Origin: Aspidiotus rigidus
Lineage: Eukaryota; Arthropoda; Insecta; Hemiptera; Diaspididae
Direction of reading: 5' to 3'
DNA length: 64,000 nucleotides
Assembly: GCA_035079385.1 (NCBI GenBank)
Contig: JAVHKY010000054.1
Coordinates: 11,013,501 to 11,077,500 of the forward strand
Below are positions 36,779 to 46,955 of the stretch, in pieces. The translations under genes and the position numbers were made by a program. The notes under the pieces were generated by a model, which was not told where the DNA came from, did no database searches, and saw only the letters and a program-made list of their open reading frames with translations. The stretch's first letter is position 1. Each line of letters opens with the position of its first letter.

Positions 36779-37320
36779 ACACGCTAGTCCCAGGAAAGAG
36801 ATCGAGATAGTAAAGCAGGTCGCAGAAGCCAATGGCTACCATAGAGGTGTGTTGGATGGAGTCCTTGGAAAAATGGAAACGAAGAAGGTAACCCATGATG
36901 GTATAGTGAGAAAGTACTCCGGGTCGATACCATTCATAGGAAAGTACATGTAAATAAGGGTATCCAGAATAACCGACCCATGGTGAAGAGAATCAGCAAT
37001 GACCAGACGGAACAAAAGGACAAAGAAAGCTTGAGCGGAGTGTACAAGGTCAGATGTGAGCAGTGCGTGGGCATCTTCATCGGTGAGACTGGGAGAAAGT
37101 TTGAGATCAGGGAAAAGAAACAGAAAAAGTCAAGGAAGAAAAAAGATGGGAAGTAACTATTTAGTAAATACTGTAACAAAGAACACTACAATGTAGAGGG
37201 AATATTTGAAGTCATACATGTAGAGAATCGCACAAAGAGAAGAAAACTCTGGGAACAAATAGAGATTGCAAAAGCAAAGAGAACGAAAGTCTACCTCTTG
37301 AACAATGTAATCACGTTTGA
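36779..37320 (+). pseudogene. Linker and GIY-YIG nuclease part of Penelope copy A3
   Basis: The plus strand reads KEIEIVKQVAEANGYHRGVL, then a break near 36,950, then GVYKVRCEQCVGIFIGETGR and, further on, EGIFEVIHVENRTKRRKLWE with the expected conserved Glu helix. The final stop is at 37318-37320. Frame breaks prevent a single protein, but this copy preserves the end that copy A2 loses to a stop codon. Confidence 0.75.
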
Positions 37321-37610
37321 TAGCAAAAAATTATTCGGCCTGGTGATTGGACGAGAGAAGAAGAACAGAACCAACCAATGAGACAGCAGGAATCCAGGTA
37401 GCCAATAGAAACGCAGCATTTAGGACAAAAGATTGAACCAATCACCAAGCAATATGTTTTAGTCAATAAGAACGCAATGTCATATTATTGTAAGAATAAG
37501 TTTCTAAGAGTTTTAACCAATCACAACACAGCATTGTTATAGCCAATAAGATCACAGTGTTATACTATAAAAACTCGTGTTTAAGGCCTTGTTCTCCAGT
37601 TGCGATGCAA

Positions 37611-37633
37611 CTGATGAAGGATAACACCCGAAA
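37611..37633 (+). ncRNA. Hammerhead-like core in tail of Penelope copy A3
   Basis: CTGATGA at 37611-37617 and GAAA at 37630-37633 flank a short GG...CC stem. An AGTTG/CAACT stem precedes it. The same arrangement occurs at 43178-43201. The cleavage site is not evident. Confidence 0.35.
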
Positions 37634-37736
37634 GTACTCTTGTAAAAGCAACTCATAAAGTAGAATTGTACATTTGGAAAACTTTTTCAACATTAGTACA
37701 CTATTTACATCTTGCTCACTTAATATGAGTTCCAAT

Positions 37737-38062
37737 AATTTACCATCTCTCTCTTTCTGTATGGTATCTTCATTTAGTCAGTCGGCCAATACTGTGACAC
37801 CATATAGGAAAATCGACAAGGCGGTGTTGATTATGATTCTTCTACTTGCTTCTCTCGGTCCTTCTAGGTTCCTCATCAGGCGGCTTAGGTATTCAATTAC
37901 CCCGCCCGCCTTTTCCACTGCCATCAGGAAATGGTGCCTGAAGCTCAGCGTCGAGTCAAACCAGATGCCCAGGTACTTCATTCGCTTCTTGGTTTCCATT
38001 TCCACACCTTGCAGGCAAAAAGTGGGTGGATTAAACTTCCGACGGGTCGTGAATAAAATTGA
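37737..38062 (-). pseudogene. R1-like LINE RT fragment
   Basis: The minus-strand translation KKRMKYLGIWFDSTLSFRHH and SRLMRNLEGPREASRRI matches the thumb region of the LINE at 10.5-12.0 kb. About 325 bp remain, directly after the Penelope tail. Confidence 0.8.
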
Positions 38063-38069
38063 GTGACCG

Positions 38070-39015
38070 TAACGAAATTTTGTCTCTTTGTTCTTAGTTT
38101 CAGCCCATTTTGACTCCCAGTATTGTTACAGAAAACTTTTCAAAAGGCAAGTTTGTCGATGGTTAAATACACAATCTGCCAACCCAACTCATAATAGGCC
38201 AATAACATGAAATACTGTACATGCAGGTGCACTTGTCTGTTCCTAATGAGTTTATTGGCCTTTTCGTGATCGATTGAAACTGCGCGTACGAATTCGAAAA
38301 TGATCGTAGACTAGTATAACGGTAATTTATTGAATGAATTCGATTTAGTTAGGTACCAACTAATTTTCTTCTAAATTTTGAATGATTTTTATGCGCAATT
38401 GTACAATATCTAATCGCCAGATAAAATGCACTACTAATTTAAAGTACTATGGCTACTTTGATTTCTCATTACAGCTTTATAAAATACAACTATTGCATTC
38501 ATCATGTTCTACACCTCTACGGAGCACTCGATGATTAAGGGGTCTCATCGCACCAATTGTAATTTTATTTTACAAAATTACTCGACGTTTTTTTCTGTCT
38601 CAAAACCTTTTATATTTTAATCAATGTTATAAATTAAAATCTCGAACATGGTTTCCTTGGTAGGTAGTGATGAAAAAGAGGTATCATTTCTCACGTTTCG
38701 CCATAATGAAATCATTACTTGTGCAAGTACAGTTACAACTTACCGTAAAGATCGAGATTACAATGTACTGGTCTACCTTTTGGTTAATTTATTGTACTTC
38801 TTAAAAATCCGTTTCATTATTAGGTAGAAGGAATTTATTTATTCATTTATTTACATACCAAATCCATTATTTTTCCCAAAATCGAAATATTTAGTGAACT
38901 TTGACCATAATTGATTTCAAAATATTTATCGCGTTTGCAAAAAAACACGTCGAGTTCAGGTGTTCATTGTTTGTACCGAGGTTGAAATTATGGATCGATA
39001 CGTGTACAGATACAC
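38070..39015. other. No gene recognised
   Basis: AT-rich sequence with short ORFs only. No repeat boundary was seen. Confidence 0.4.
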
Positions 39016-39786
39016 TCAATCATGTGAATTGCGTAAGATTTCAGGTGGTATTAATCGTTCGACGATTTGCTGTTTGAAAGGTATGGTGCGTAGATCGAGG
39101 CGAAAATGTATCAATAGACAATGATTTTCCCAGCTAGTCTCGCAAATGTCTTCTCCAACTCCTTTGCTTTGCTTGAATATGATGTAGTTTTCCTTTTGGA
39201 CCAATAAGGGATTCTTCAAGCAAGTGTTTAGCAAACACGGATTTTGTATGATTCTTGTTTTCAAACGCGCTGATATGGTCAGTAATCCTGGTGTGGAAAG
39301 ATTTCCCAAAATCACCGACATACACTACAGGACAATCACAGCACCTCAGCATGTACACCCCACTAGGGTGAGAAGGTCGAATCTTTCCCATAAGAGAGCA
39401 GTCTTTCGAGTTTGGTTGAGGTGTAAAAGATAGGGGTCCTGTTAGTGCGATTTTAGAGGTGAGATTAGGGAGAAATGGAAGAATGATAAAAATTTTCTTT
39501 TTCATCTTTCTTGCGGACCCTGGCCATCGACATCAACATTAATTTTATCAACCAAGACCAAGTGTTTCAAAATGAAAATTTCTCTGTTTTGGCCTTCGAG
39601 TGGGGGGAGAGAGGCTAACCAGTGGATGTGGGAATTGAAACCCGCAATTTTCACCCTATAAATCTCTATTTCGACATGTTGATTAGAAAGATAGGTAGTA
39701 ATATCAAAAAAATTCAAGGCAGAGCCTTCTATATTCAGGAGAGGGAGCCCTGAATCAAACAATTTGGACAATAAAGACCCCAGCAA
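39016..39786 (-). pseudogene. Penelope-like element family C: RT end and GIY-YIG nuclease
   Basis: The minus strand first gives NFFDITTYLSNQHVEIEIYR (the post-YVDD 'LD.T..' block), then after a frameshift GVYMLRCCDCPVVYVGDFGK followed by RITDHISAFENK. This is a GIY-YIG domain with YVG in place of YIG. The similarity to families A and B is low, so it is a third family. The RT palm is missing. The ORF that continues to 39,016 in another frame carries the later part (NTCLKNPLL). Confidence 0.75.
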
Positions 39787-39868
39787 TTAAGGGGCCCTAA
39801 CGGCGATCCGATGAGGGTGCCGATGTCCGTAGCGAGTTGATAATAGACGCGGATTTACGGGTACATTT

Positions 39869-39871
39869 TTA

Positions 39872-39916
<45 letters not shown>

Positions 39917-39949
39917 TTTTTTTTTTTTTTTTTTTTGGGGGGGGGGGGG
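39869..39949. repeat. (TTA)n followed by poly-T and poly-G
   Basis: A run of TTA/ATT repeats passes into a long T homopolymer and then 13 Gs. The poly-isoleucine ORF on the minus strand here is an artefact. Confidence 0.9.
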
Positions 39950-40319
39950 ATATTCAATTGTTCAAAAATTTTCTTCCTTGCATTCAAATCAGACAATTTC
40001 AGTCTTTTTTGGAGGTTTTTTTTTCGGGGGGGCGTTCCCTTTGCTCCCTCCCGTAAATCCACCCATGCTGAGTGCAGCTATCACAATGGCATACGTTAGG
40101 GCTGGGGCAACATTTTAAGAGGGACTGGAACTTGGAAATTATATGAATGGGGACATCAGGGAGTTATTCATCAATGTGCTCACATCTAGGTTGTAGAAGG
40201 ATGTTGAGAAAGAAATCGACTACGTAAAACGACACGAGGATGCTTTCTGAAGGAGGGGGAGGGGGTTGGTGAGAATGTCGGATAACTTGAGGGAGTTTCG
40301 ACAGGAAACCCGTTCTATG

Positions 40320-40525
40320 AGGGGTTTTTAGCGGGGAACCCGCTATCTATTTTGTTAGGAGATTACATCCTCAGAAAATGTCCGCGTCCGGGTCCTCAGA
40401 AAACGTCCGCGTCCGCGTCCGCAGGTTAGGTTAGGTTACGGGACTTAGAAGAATTTCGAGTCTCGAGCTATATATGATAGGAGGGGGACTTAGAAGAATT
40501 TCGAGTCTCGAGCTATATATGACTC
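40320..40525. repeat. Dispersed repeat with GTCCGC tandem and GGTTAGGTTAGGTTA
   Basis: It contains ACCCGCTATCT, several GTCCGCGTCCG units, three TTAGG-type repeats, and two copies of the TTCGAGTCTCGAGCTATATATGA phrase. It lies directly upstream of the Penelope A2 start. The TTAGG tract is too short to call telomeric. Confidence 0.55.
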
Positions 40526-40532
40526 ACTCATT

Positions 40533-42764
40533 ATGAGTTCCGATAATAGCACACCAGACATGGTAAACGAGGTTTTTAAGTTTCTGAAGACCAAGGTCAA
40601 ACTAAGAGTGACACATGTGCAGATTTGGTTCAATAACGAATGCTTGAGACGAGGCATTACTCCCAAGTATGCGACTATCAGGCTACCAGGAAACAGCGCA
40701 GCAGTGAAACGCACCAAGATGCAAGCCGAAAGATTGCGAGTGAAGAACGAAATTGGTGAACTCTACAAGAAAATCAACAGGCTGAATGGTTTACTGTATG
40801 ATCAATATTTCCATCTGTCAAGGTTACTACATCCGTTAGAATTCAAAGAAATGATGTTGGAAAAAGGAGGGAAGGGGAAGAAAGGAGAAGACTATGTGGA
40901 AAAACGAGTGGAAGCCCAAACAAAACAGATCAAGAAGAAGCTTGCTGAACTGACCCGGAAGAAAGAAGAAAGAAAGGAAGAGACAGCGAGAGTTGAGCAC
41001 AAATTTGCTCCCAGAACCGAGAACCTATTAAGCGTCACCTTCACAGAAGACGAAAGAAGACTGCTGGACAAAGGTATCAAGTACGTGCAGCCAGAGAGGC
41101 TGAACCAGTGTAGGCTTGAAAGCATGGCCATTAGCTGCGAACAAGTAATCCAAACCATGGAACACGAAGTGAGACCAGAAGCCCGGACCAAAATTGGGAA
41201 AGTGCTGTTGGACATCAAAGAGGATATGTGCCGAACCTATGACAGAACGCAAGTAATGCAGAGGAAGGTCACAAATCTACAAAAGAAGATCCGACAGAAC
41301 AACTTGATTTTGACAAAGGCGGACAAGGGCAACACGGTAGTGGTAATGGAGAAGGGGGACTACACCCAAGAAGTGGAGTCGTACATCGCAGTTAATGGAT
41401 ACCAAGAGCTGGCAAGGGACCCAACACGGAAATACCAAGATGACCTGAAAGCAGTGTTGAAACGGAACAATGTACCCGGCAATGGAAGGACGCTTGAGAT
41501 GAACCCGGTTGCACCAAAACTCAAGGGGCTAGTAAAACTCCACAAAGCGAACCGTCCGATGAGACCCCTGGTCAACAGCATTCAATCACCATGCTATAAG
41601 ATAGCAAAGATCGTAGCCACATTCCTGAAAGAAAACTACCAGTTTGCACCCAGACGAAGTATCAGAAACAACGGAGAGCTGATTGAGCAACTGGACAAGT
41701 TGGAAATCAGGAGTAACGACAAGCTGATATCCTTTGATGTGACTAATATGTTTGGTACCATACCGAAGGAGGAACTTCTCACTCTGCTCAAAAAGAACAG
41801 ATACCATGGGAACCCCGATGGGTCGAAGTACGCCAACATGGTGGAGGAGATCTTGAGCCAGAATTACTGCCGCTTCAATAACAGGTTCTACAGTCAGGAG
41901 AGGGGACTTGCGATGGGATCACCGCTGTCACCAATACTGGCGGAGATATTCATGAATGATATGGAAAACAAGATATTGAAGGGCAGCAAGTTCAGAAACT
42001 CGATCAAACACTGGGCGAGATATGTAGATGATATCCTAATTGTGTGGTCAGGCACTGATAGGCAGGTGGATCTATTCCTTTCAGAAATGAACGCGATGAA
42101 TGAGAGCATCAAATTCACAGTGGAAAAAGGCAATGAGACCATCAACTATTTGGACCTTACACTCACAATAGAGAACAATAGGATAGAATACAAAATCTAC
42201 AGGAAGCCGACGCATACTGACACCATCATCCCAAATGACTCCTACCACCACCCTAGGCACAAGTTAGCGGCAATCCAGAACTACTGCTATCGGGTAATTT
42301 CTATCCTCAAGAACAACGAAGAGAAGAGGAAAGAGATCGAGATAGTAAAGCAGATCGCAGAAGCCAATGGCTACCGCAGAAGTGTGGTGGATGGAGTCTT
42401 TGGGAAAATGGAAACGAAGAAAGGAACCCATGAGAGCATAGTGAGAAAGTACTCCGTATCGATACCATATATAGGAAAGTACACAAACAAGGTGATAAAG
42501 GCGTTCAATGGCTACGATGTAAATGTTGGTATCCAGAATAACCAACCCATGGTTAAGAAAATCAGCAATGACCAGACGGAACAAAAGGACAAGGAAAGCT
42601 TGAGCGGAGTGTACAAGCTCAGTTGTGAACAGTGTGAGGGGATCTACATCGGTGAGACTGGGAGAAAGTTTGAGATCAGGAAGAAGGAGCACAAAACGTC
42701 GAGGGAGAAAGAAGATGGCAAGTCACTGTTTGGGAAACACTGTAACGAGGAAAACCACGATTGA
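40533..42764 (+). CDS. Penelope-like reverse transcriptase / GIY-YIG endonuclease ORF (743 codons, early stop)
   Basis: Such proteins copy element RNA by priming at target DNA and cut with a GIY-YIG nuclease. Residues 1 to about 250 are charged helical sequence. Then come ILTKADKGNTVVVMEKGDY (about 260), LKGLVKLHKANRPMRPLVNS (about 330), ISFDVTNMFGTIP (about 400), GLAMGSPLSPILAEIFM (about 458), the catalytic RYVDDILIVWSG (about 496) and INYLDLTLTIENN with YRKPTHTD (about 540). GVYKLSCEQCEGIYIGETGR (about 690) is the nuclease core. The start is fixed by homology to the A1 copy and by the repeated terminal ATGAGTTCC. The TGA at 42762-42764 is premature: the same frame continues for 40 more codons to 42887, including the helix that carries the conserved nuclease Glu. 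Otherwise the frame is intact, so this is a young copy. Confidence 0.9.
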   Translation: MSSDNSTPDMVNEVFKFLKTKVKLRVTHVQIWFNNECLRRGITPKYATIRLPGNSAAVKRTKMQAERLRVKNEIGELYKKINRLNGLLYDQYFHLSRLLHPLEFKEMMLEKGGKGKKGEDYVEKRVEAQTKQIKKKLAELTRKKEERKEETARVEHKFAPRTENLLSVTFTEDERRLLDKGIKYVQPERLNQCRLESMAISCEQVIQTMEHEVRPEARTKIGKVLLDIKEDMCRTYDRTQVMQRKVTNLQKKIRQNNLILTKADKGNTVVVMEKGDYTQEVESYIAVNGYQELARDPTRKYQDDLKAVLKRNNVPGNGRTLEMNPVAPKLKGLVKLHKANRPMRPLVNSIQSPCYKIAKIVATFLKENYQFAPRRSIRNNGELIEQLDKLEIRSNDKLISFDVTNMFGTIPKEELLTLLKKNRYHGNPDGSKYANMVEEILSQNYCRFNNRFYSQERGLAMGSPLSPILAEIFMNDMENKILKGSKFRNSIKHWARYVDDILIVWSGTDRQVDLFLSEMNAMNESIKFTVEKGNETINYLDLTLTIENNRIEYKIYRKPTHTDTIIPNDSYHHPRHKLAAIQNYCYRVISILKNNEEKRKEIEIVKQIAEANGYRRSVVDGVFGKMETKKGTHESIVRKYSVSIPYIGKYTNKVIKAFNGYDVNVGIQNNQPMVKKISNDQTEQKDKESLSGVYKLSCEQCEGIYIGETGRKFEIRKKEHKTSREKEDGKSLFGKHCNEENHD

Positions 42765-42887
42765 GAGGGAATATTTGAAGTCATACACGTAGAAAATCGC
42801 ACAAAGAGAAGAAAACTCTGGGAACAAATGGAGATTGCAAAAGCCAAGAGGGAAAGCCTGCCTCTTGAACAATGTAATCACATTTGA
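42765..42887 (+). pseudogene. C-terminal end of the A2 ORF beyond the in-frame stop
   Basis: After the TGA the frame reads EGIFEVIHVENRTKRRKLWE and onward to LEQCNHI, then TGA at 42885-42887. The A3 copy has a sense codon (GTA) in place of the A2 TGA. The segment holds the KLWEQMEIAK helix that should supply the GIY-YIG metal-binding Glu. Confidence 0.8.
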
Positions 42888-42899
42888 CAGCGAAAAATT

Positions 42900-43130
42900 A
42901 TTCGGCCTGGTGATTGGACGAGAGAAGAAGAACAGACCCAACCAATCAGACGGCAGGAATCCAGGTAGCCAATAGAAACGCAGCATTTAGGTCGAAAGAT
43001 TGAACCAATCACGAAGCAGTATGTTTTAGCCAATAAGAACACAATGTCATATTATTACAAGAATAAGTTTCTAAAAAAGTGAACCAATCACAACACAGCA
43101 TTGTTATAGCCAATAAGATCACAGTGTTAT
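42900..43130 (+). promoter_or_regulatory. Array of CCAAT boxes in Penelope family A tail
   Basis: CCAAT occurs at 42942, 42969, 43005, 43030, 43084 and 43110, plus the inverse ATTGG at 42913. Within pairs the spacing is 25-27 bp and the contexts alternate between ACCAATCA and GCCAATA. The same array is present in copies A1 (7.15-7.36 kb, minus) and A3 (twice). CCAAT is the NF-Y site; a promoter role in the element is inferred. Confidence 0.6.
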
Positions 43131-43164
43131 ACTATAAAAACTCATGGTTAAGGCCTTGTTCTCC

Positions 43165-43230
43165 AGTTGCGACACAACTGATGATGGGATAACACCCGAA
43201 AGTACTCTTGTAAAAGCAACTAATAAAGTA
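43165..43230 (+). ncRNA. Hammerhead-like ribozyme core in Penelope A2 tail
   Basis: An AGTTG/CAACT stem (43165-43169, 43175-43179) leads into CTGATGA (43178-43184), a GGG/CCC stem II and GAAA (43198-43201). Penelope-like elements are known to carry hammerhead motifs near their ends. A proper stem III with a UH cleavage site is not visible, so activity is doubtful. Confidence 0.4.
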
Positions 43231-43316
43231 GATTTGTACAATTGGAAAACCCTTTTTCAATATCAGTGCTCTACTTACACCTCACTCACTCATTATGAGT
43301 TCCGATGATTAAATAA

Positions 43317-43479
43317 ATGTTGCTTCTTTATTTATTCTATTTCTCCATTTGTTTATTCATTTATTTTATTTATTTATTCATTTATTTAATTATTTATTTC
43401 ATTTATCCACTTATTCATTTCATATATTCATCTGTTTATTTTATTTTTTCATCTATTTATTTTATTAATATATATAGTT

Positions 43480-43515
<36 letters not shown>

Positions 43516-43720
43516 TTTTTATAATATATAACAGGAAGAGAAGTCATACTTCAAAGTTTACTTCTTTATTCAATTAAAATTGATTAAATTGATGAATTAA
43601 TTGATTAATTTATTTATTCATCTACTCATTTACTTATCCACTTATTTATTTTTATTCAAGTAATTAATTAATCCCTTTCTTTCTTTCTTTCTTTCTTTTT
43701 TAACAAGGAACCTGTTTTAT
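43317..43720. repeat. TTTA/TTTC microsatellites
   Basis: Imperfect (TTTA)n runs from about 43317 to 43460, a (TTTC)n block covers about 43482-43514, and a second TTTC block lies near 43.68 kb. ORFs in this region (tyrosine/phenylalanine-rich) are artefacts. Confidence 0.9.
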
Positions 43721-44134
43721 GGGAGGCTTTTTGAGGAATTTGCCTTGCGCCGTCCAGCGCAAAAATTAGAAAAATTTCAGCTCTCGAGCCATATATGATA
43801 GGAGAGGGACTTGGGAAAAATTTCGACTCTCGAGCTATATTATACTAGGCTTACAGTAGGTCTAGGCCTTCTTTATACTAGCTTTATCTAGGTCTAGGCT
43901 TCCTTGAATTTTCAATACCAAATCCCATTTGACTCATAAAACAGGTTCCCTGCGTTCCTCGTTCAACTTCGTTAAGGAAGCCGTCGTTTTTTTTTCTTTC
44001 TTTAGTATCTTTCATTCTTTCTTCTTTCTATGTTTAGGAAGGAAAGTCGTACCTCAGAAGTCAAAATTTTAACACGGTATGTGTTCTATGGTTTTTTTTT
44101 TTTTTTTTAATTTTACTTATTTACTCGATTAAAA

Positions 44135-44181
44135 TTAATTAATTTATTTATTTATTTATTTATTATTTTATTTATTTATAT

Positions 44182-44216
<35 letters not shown>

Positions 44217-44280
44217 TTATTTATTTATTTATTTATTTATTCATTTATTTATTTATTTATTTTTATTTATTTATTTATTT
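44135..44280. repeat. (TTTA)n microsatellite
   Basis: A nearly continuous TTTA array directly abuts the left end of a MITE. The same repeat resumes at its right end (44520-44590). Confidence 0.9.
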
Positions 44281-44519
44281 GTGATGCGATCTGCAAAAAG
44301 AGGCCACAAGTCGCCATGGTGGAAGCTTCGGCTGTCGAATTAGGCCCGTCTTACCCCAGAAAATGAGAATGTCATTATTGACTTTCATAAGTGTATGATC
44401 CTCAGTCAAACATTATAAATAACTTTCTTCGCATAAAATGAACCTCTCATGAAAGCCAGTTTTACACGGGGGAGCTTTCACCATGGCGACTTGTGGTCCC
44501 GTTTCACGATACGCATCAC
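44281..44519. mobile_element. 239-bp MITE inserted in the (TTTA)n tract
   Basis: The ends GTGATGCG and CGCATCAC are perfect inverted repeats. A longer imperfect match continues inward (CCACAAGTCGCCATGGTG against CACCATGGCGACTTGTGG). TTTA repeats on both sides hide the target duplication. It has no ORF. Confidence 0.8.
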
Positions 44520-44999
44520 ATTTATATATTTATTTATTTATTTATTTATTCATTTTATTTATTTATTAATTCATTTTTATTTAATTTTTTTTTCTTTCTT
44601 TCTTTCTCTTTCAATATGATAGGTAGAAAGTCCCCTATCATATATATCTCAGAGGTCAAAATTTTAATCTCAACTCAGTTCCACACTACCCTAGAGGTCG
44701 AATTGGAAGTGCTCCTTTTTAATAGTGGTTTCCCCAATAGGTCTATAAACAGAATCAATACGTTTTTTAATTTTACGGTCATCCATCATAGAGAAATATA
44801 CTCAAAGAGAGTAACGAAACAATACAAGAACCGCACAATATTATAAACAGACCGAGCGCTTTCGACTAAACAGTCATTCTCACGGTATAGAAAGCGACTG
44901 AACCCAACACCAACGAGAACAAGAAACAACGAACGAAACAATTCGACTCATAGAACAGGTTCCCTGCGTTCCCCGTTTCACATTGTTAAGGAAGCCTCA

Positions 45000-45400
45000 A
45001 TTTTTTCACAAAAGAAGAGGATTGGAATCCAGTACCAAACGTCAAGATCAGGACGCAAAGGAGATCCGGCCTTATGAATTTTTAGAAGGCCGTAGAGGCG
45101 AGGAGAAGTGAGTTTAGAAACTAACACGTTTTTTTTGAAAGGTTCCTTATCTATAAGGTGTACATACTGGCGTTAATCTTGGATCGGACTGTAGCGTTAT
45201 ACTCATTGAAATTGAATTCAGGGACTGCTACAGTGCCGATGGATGAGAGACACTCACGGACTTTGATGTCGTAGTCAGATTTATCTAGAAGTACCACGGT
45301 GTTCTCTTTGTCAGCCTTGGCCGCCTTGGTGACTATGGTGTCTTCATCCTTTACCCTCCTCTTGATGGATTTTATAGGGTATCATCCTGCCTCTTATCGA
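45000..45400 (-). pseudogene. Penelope-like RT N-terminal fragment
   Basis: The minus strand reads IKSIKRRVKDEDTIVTKAAK, ADKENTVVLLDKSDYD and, near the left edge after frame breaks, LYGLLKIHKAGSPLRP. These are the start and first motif of Penelope-like RTs. It differs from families A and B and may be the front of family C. Confidence 0.7.
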
Positions 45401-45409
45401 TGAGGGGGA

Positions 45410-46825
45410 TCGGTGTTGTATGAATAACATAGGCAGTCCTGTTAATCACATCACTGGGGAGGGGCTGTTCTCTGCATTCTCACCGGTTTCTTATTTAACA
45501 TGTCTCGTAAAATCACTGAAACCATTAGCAAAATTGAAATATTATGTAGGTTTTCTTCGTGGTCTCCTTTTATTTTCTCCAGAAATACTTGATCAGCCTA
45601 CTCGTCTTCACACTACGGAATCTTCCGTGAACTTGACTTCTTTCATCGGTGCATAGGTTATAAAACTGTCCCTCATATGATATCCTTTGCCCGTATTTTC
45701 TGGCTATTTTATATTGAAGTACGATCAATTAATACTGTATTATTTATACTTAATATTCTTGTAAAATAATTATTATCTGTTATGAAATTATATAAAGAAT
45801 TTACTAATGCGTATTAATAACGAAAAAAAATCTAGTTGCAGATGCGAAGAGGTCACTCGGATCACTATGGCAGCAGTACGCAGTGCATTAAAAAGAGAAG
45901 AAGAAAAAAAAAAAAAAGGTGAATAAACGTACGTATGTAGGTCGTAGTCTGAATATCTACATATAAAGAAGAAGAAAAAACTCCATTGAATTACGCAACT
46001 AATACTTGAGCTTGGGTGAAATGTAAGACGGAGGATTCGTTTTCGTATGCGCGGAATCTCGTAACCGAGTCGCATCGGCCGCGTAAACTTGGTGCCACGG
46101 TGCGCCTACCCCACGAGCCTTCAAATTTCAGAAAGCTTATTTTCCGGTATGGAGTACGTACAGGTTACGGTAGGTTCGGTATCATATACACCTGTTCGCC
46201 TTCGCATCCAGCAAAGGGTCATAAACGTAGGATAGCGCAACTCAAAATGTTAGACTAGTCCTATAACTCGTACGATTACACGCGTGTAGCCTGCAGACGC
46301 GTGACGTATTGCGCAAATGACCGACGAGTTGAAATTATAAAAAGTTTGAATTTCTTTCCGACGCGCGAAGCGTGAGAAAGAAAATTGAGGTAAATTGCCA
46401 AAACTGTCGATAAGACTTCGTGATCACGATATAAAGTAGGACCTGGCCGGTATTATTATTCGGCTATAGAAAGCGATATTTTATGTGAGAAGCATAACTC
46501 GTGCTGTATTTGCGTGAGCGGTTGTGGGAGAATGAAGAATGGAATTTCTTATTATCGTCAATTCGAATCAAATCTTTCGAATTTTGTTTGATGATGGTTG
46601 CCAAATTTGAAGTGAACATGATTGTATGAAAAGTGAGCATTGTTTCCGAGCCGAGTTATTCGCTTACTGTTACCGGTCTAGAGTGAGATAGTCGCCTTTC
46701 CTGTACCGTGTGCAACAGCGTATACAGTTTGTCATTAGTACAGGCATATTATCAAAATAATGTACGGAGTATCAATAAGGAAAAAATTGCAGGAAAAGAC
46801 AATTGATTCGGTTCTCTAAAATATG
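45410..46825. other. No gene recognised
   Basis: Mixed-composition DNA with short ORFs (45420-45656 plus, 45788-46075 minus), none with domain support. Confidence 0.4.
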
Positions 46826-46939
46826 ACCAGAAACATCTAACGACGACATACTCAACGATTAAAACGTACGGAGTAATTTGAATAGAGCCACAGAAATGAA
46901 AATACACCGGAGCGGTTTCGAAACCCTACAATGCATACG

Positions 46940-46955
46940 GTTGCATATATGCAAC
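46940..46955. repeat. 16-bp palindrome GTTGCATATATGCAAC (1 of 3)
   Basis: Perfect palindrome, 12 bp inside the left end of the piggyBac element. Identical copies occur at 47275-47290 and 49754-49769. Confidence 0.9.

Larger units (their letters stand above)
35280..37735 (+). mobile_element. Penelope family A copy A3, rearranged
   Basis: The order is: a non-coding tail with CCAAT boxes (35.28-35.56 kb), an RT fragment (35.58-36.10 kb), the TTCACC insert (36110-36778), the linker and GIY-YIG part (36.78-37.32 kb), and a second tail with CCAAT boxes, the hammerhead-like core at 37611 and the terminal ATGAGTTCC repeat near 37,725. Tail followed by body suggests a tandem or pseudo-LTR arrangement, as is known for Penelope elements. 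Confidence 0.8.
40526..43312 (+). mobile_element. Penelope-like element family A, best copy (A2)
   Basis: It comprises an ORF from 40533, a non-coding tail with CCAAT boxes, a hammerhead-like core, and a terminal repeat. ACTCACTCATTATGAGTTCC precedes and includes the start codon, and the same sequence recurs at the 3' end (about 43285-43304). No hammerhead-like core is seen upstream, so a full 5' pseudo-LTR is absent and the copy is probably 5'-truncated. Confidence 0.88.

Noticed and set aside
39787..40118. ORFs with poly-isoleucine/lysine (minus) or poly-leucine/phenylalanine (plus)
   Set aside because: They translate the TTA/T/G low-complexity tract.
40425..40440. Insect telomere-type TTAGG repeats
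   Set aside because: Only about three units inside a dispersed repeat; far too short to be a telomere.
43317..43577. Tyrosine/phenylalanine-rich 86-codon ORF resembling a membrane protein
   Set aside because: It is a translation of TTTA and TTTC microsatellites.
44845..44885. Hammerhead-like motif on the minus strand (TGAGAATGACTG...GTCGAAAG)
   Set aside because: The CUGANGA box is not satisfied, so the core is broken; at most a relic of a Penelope end.
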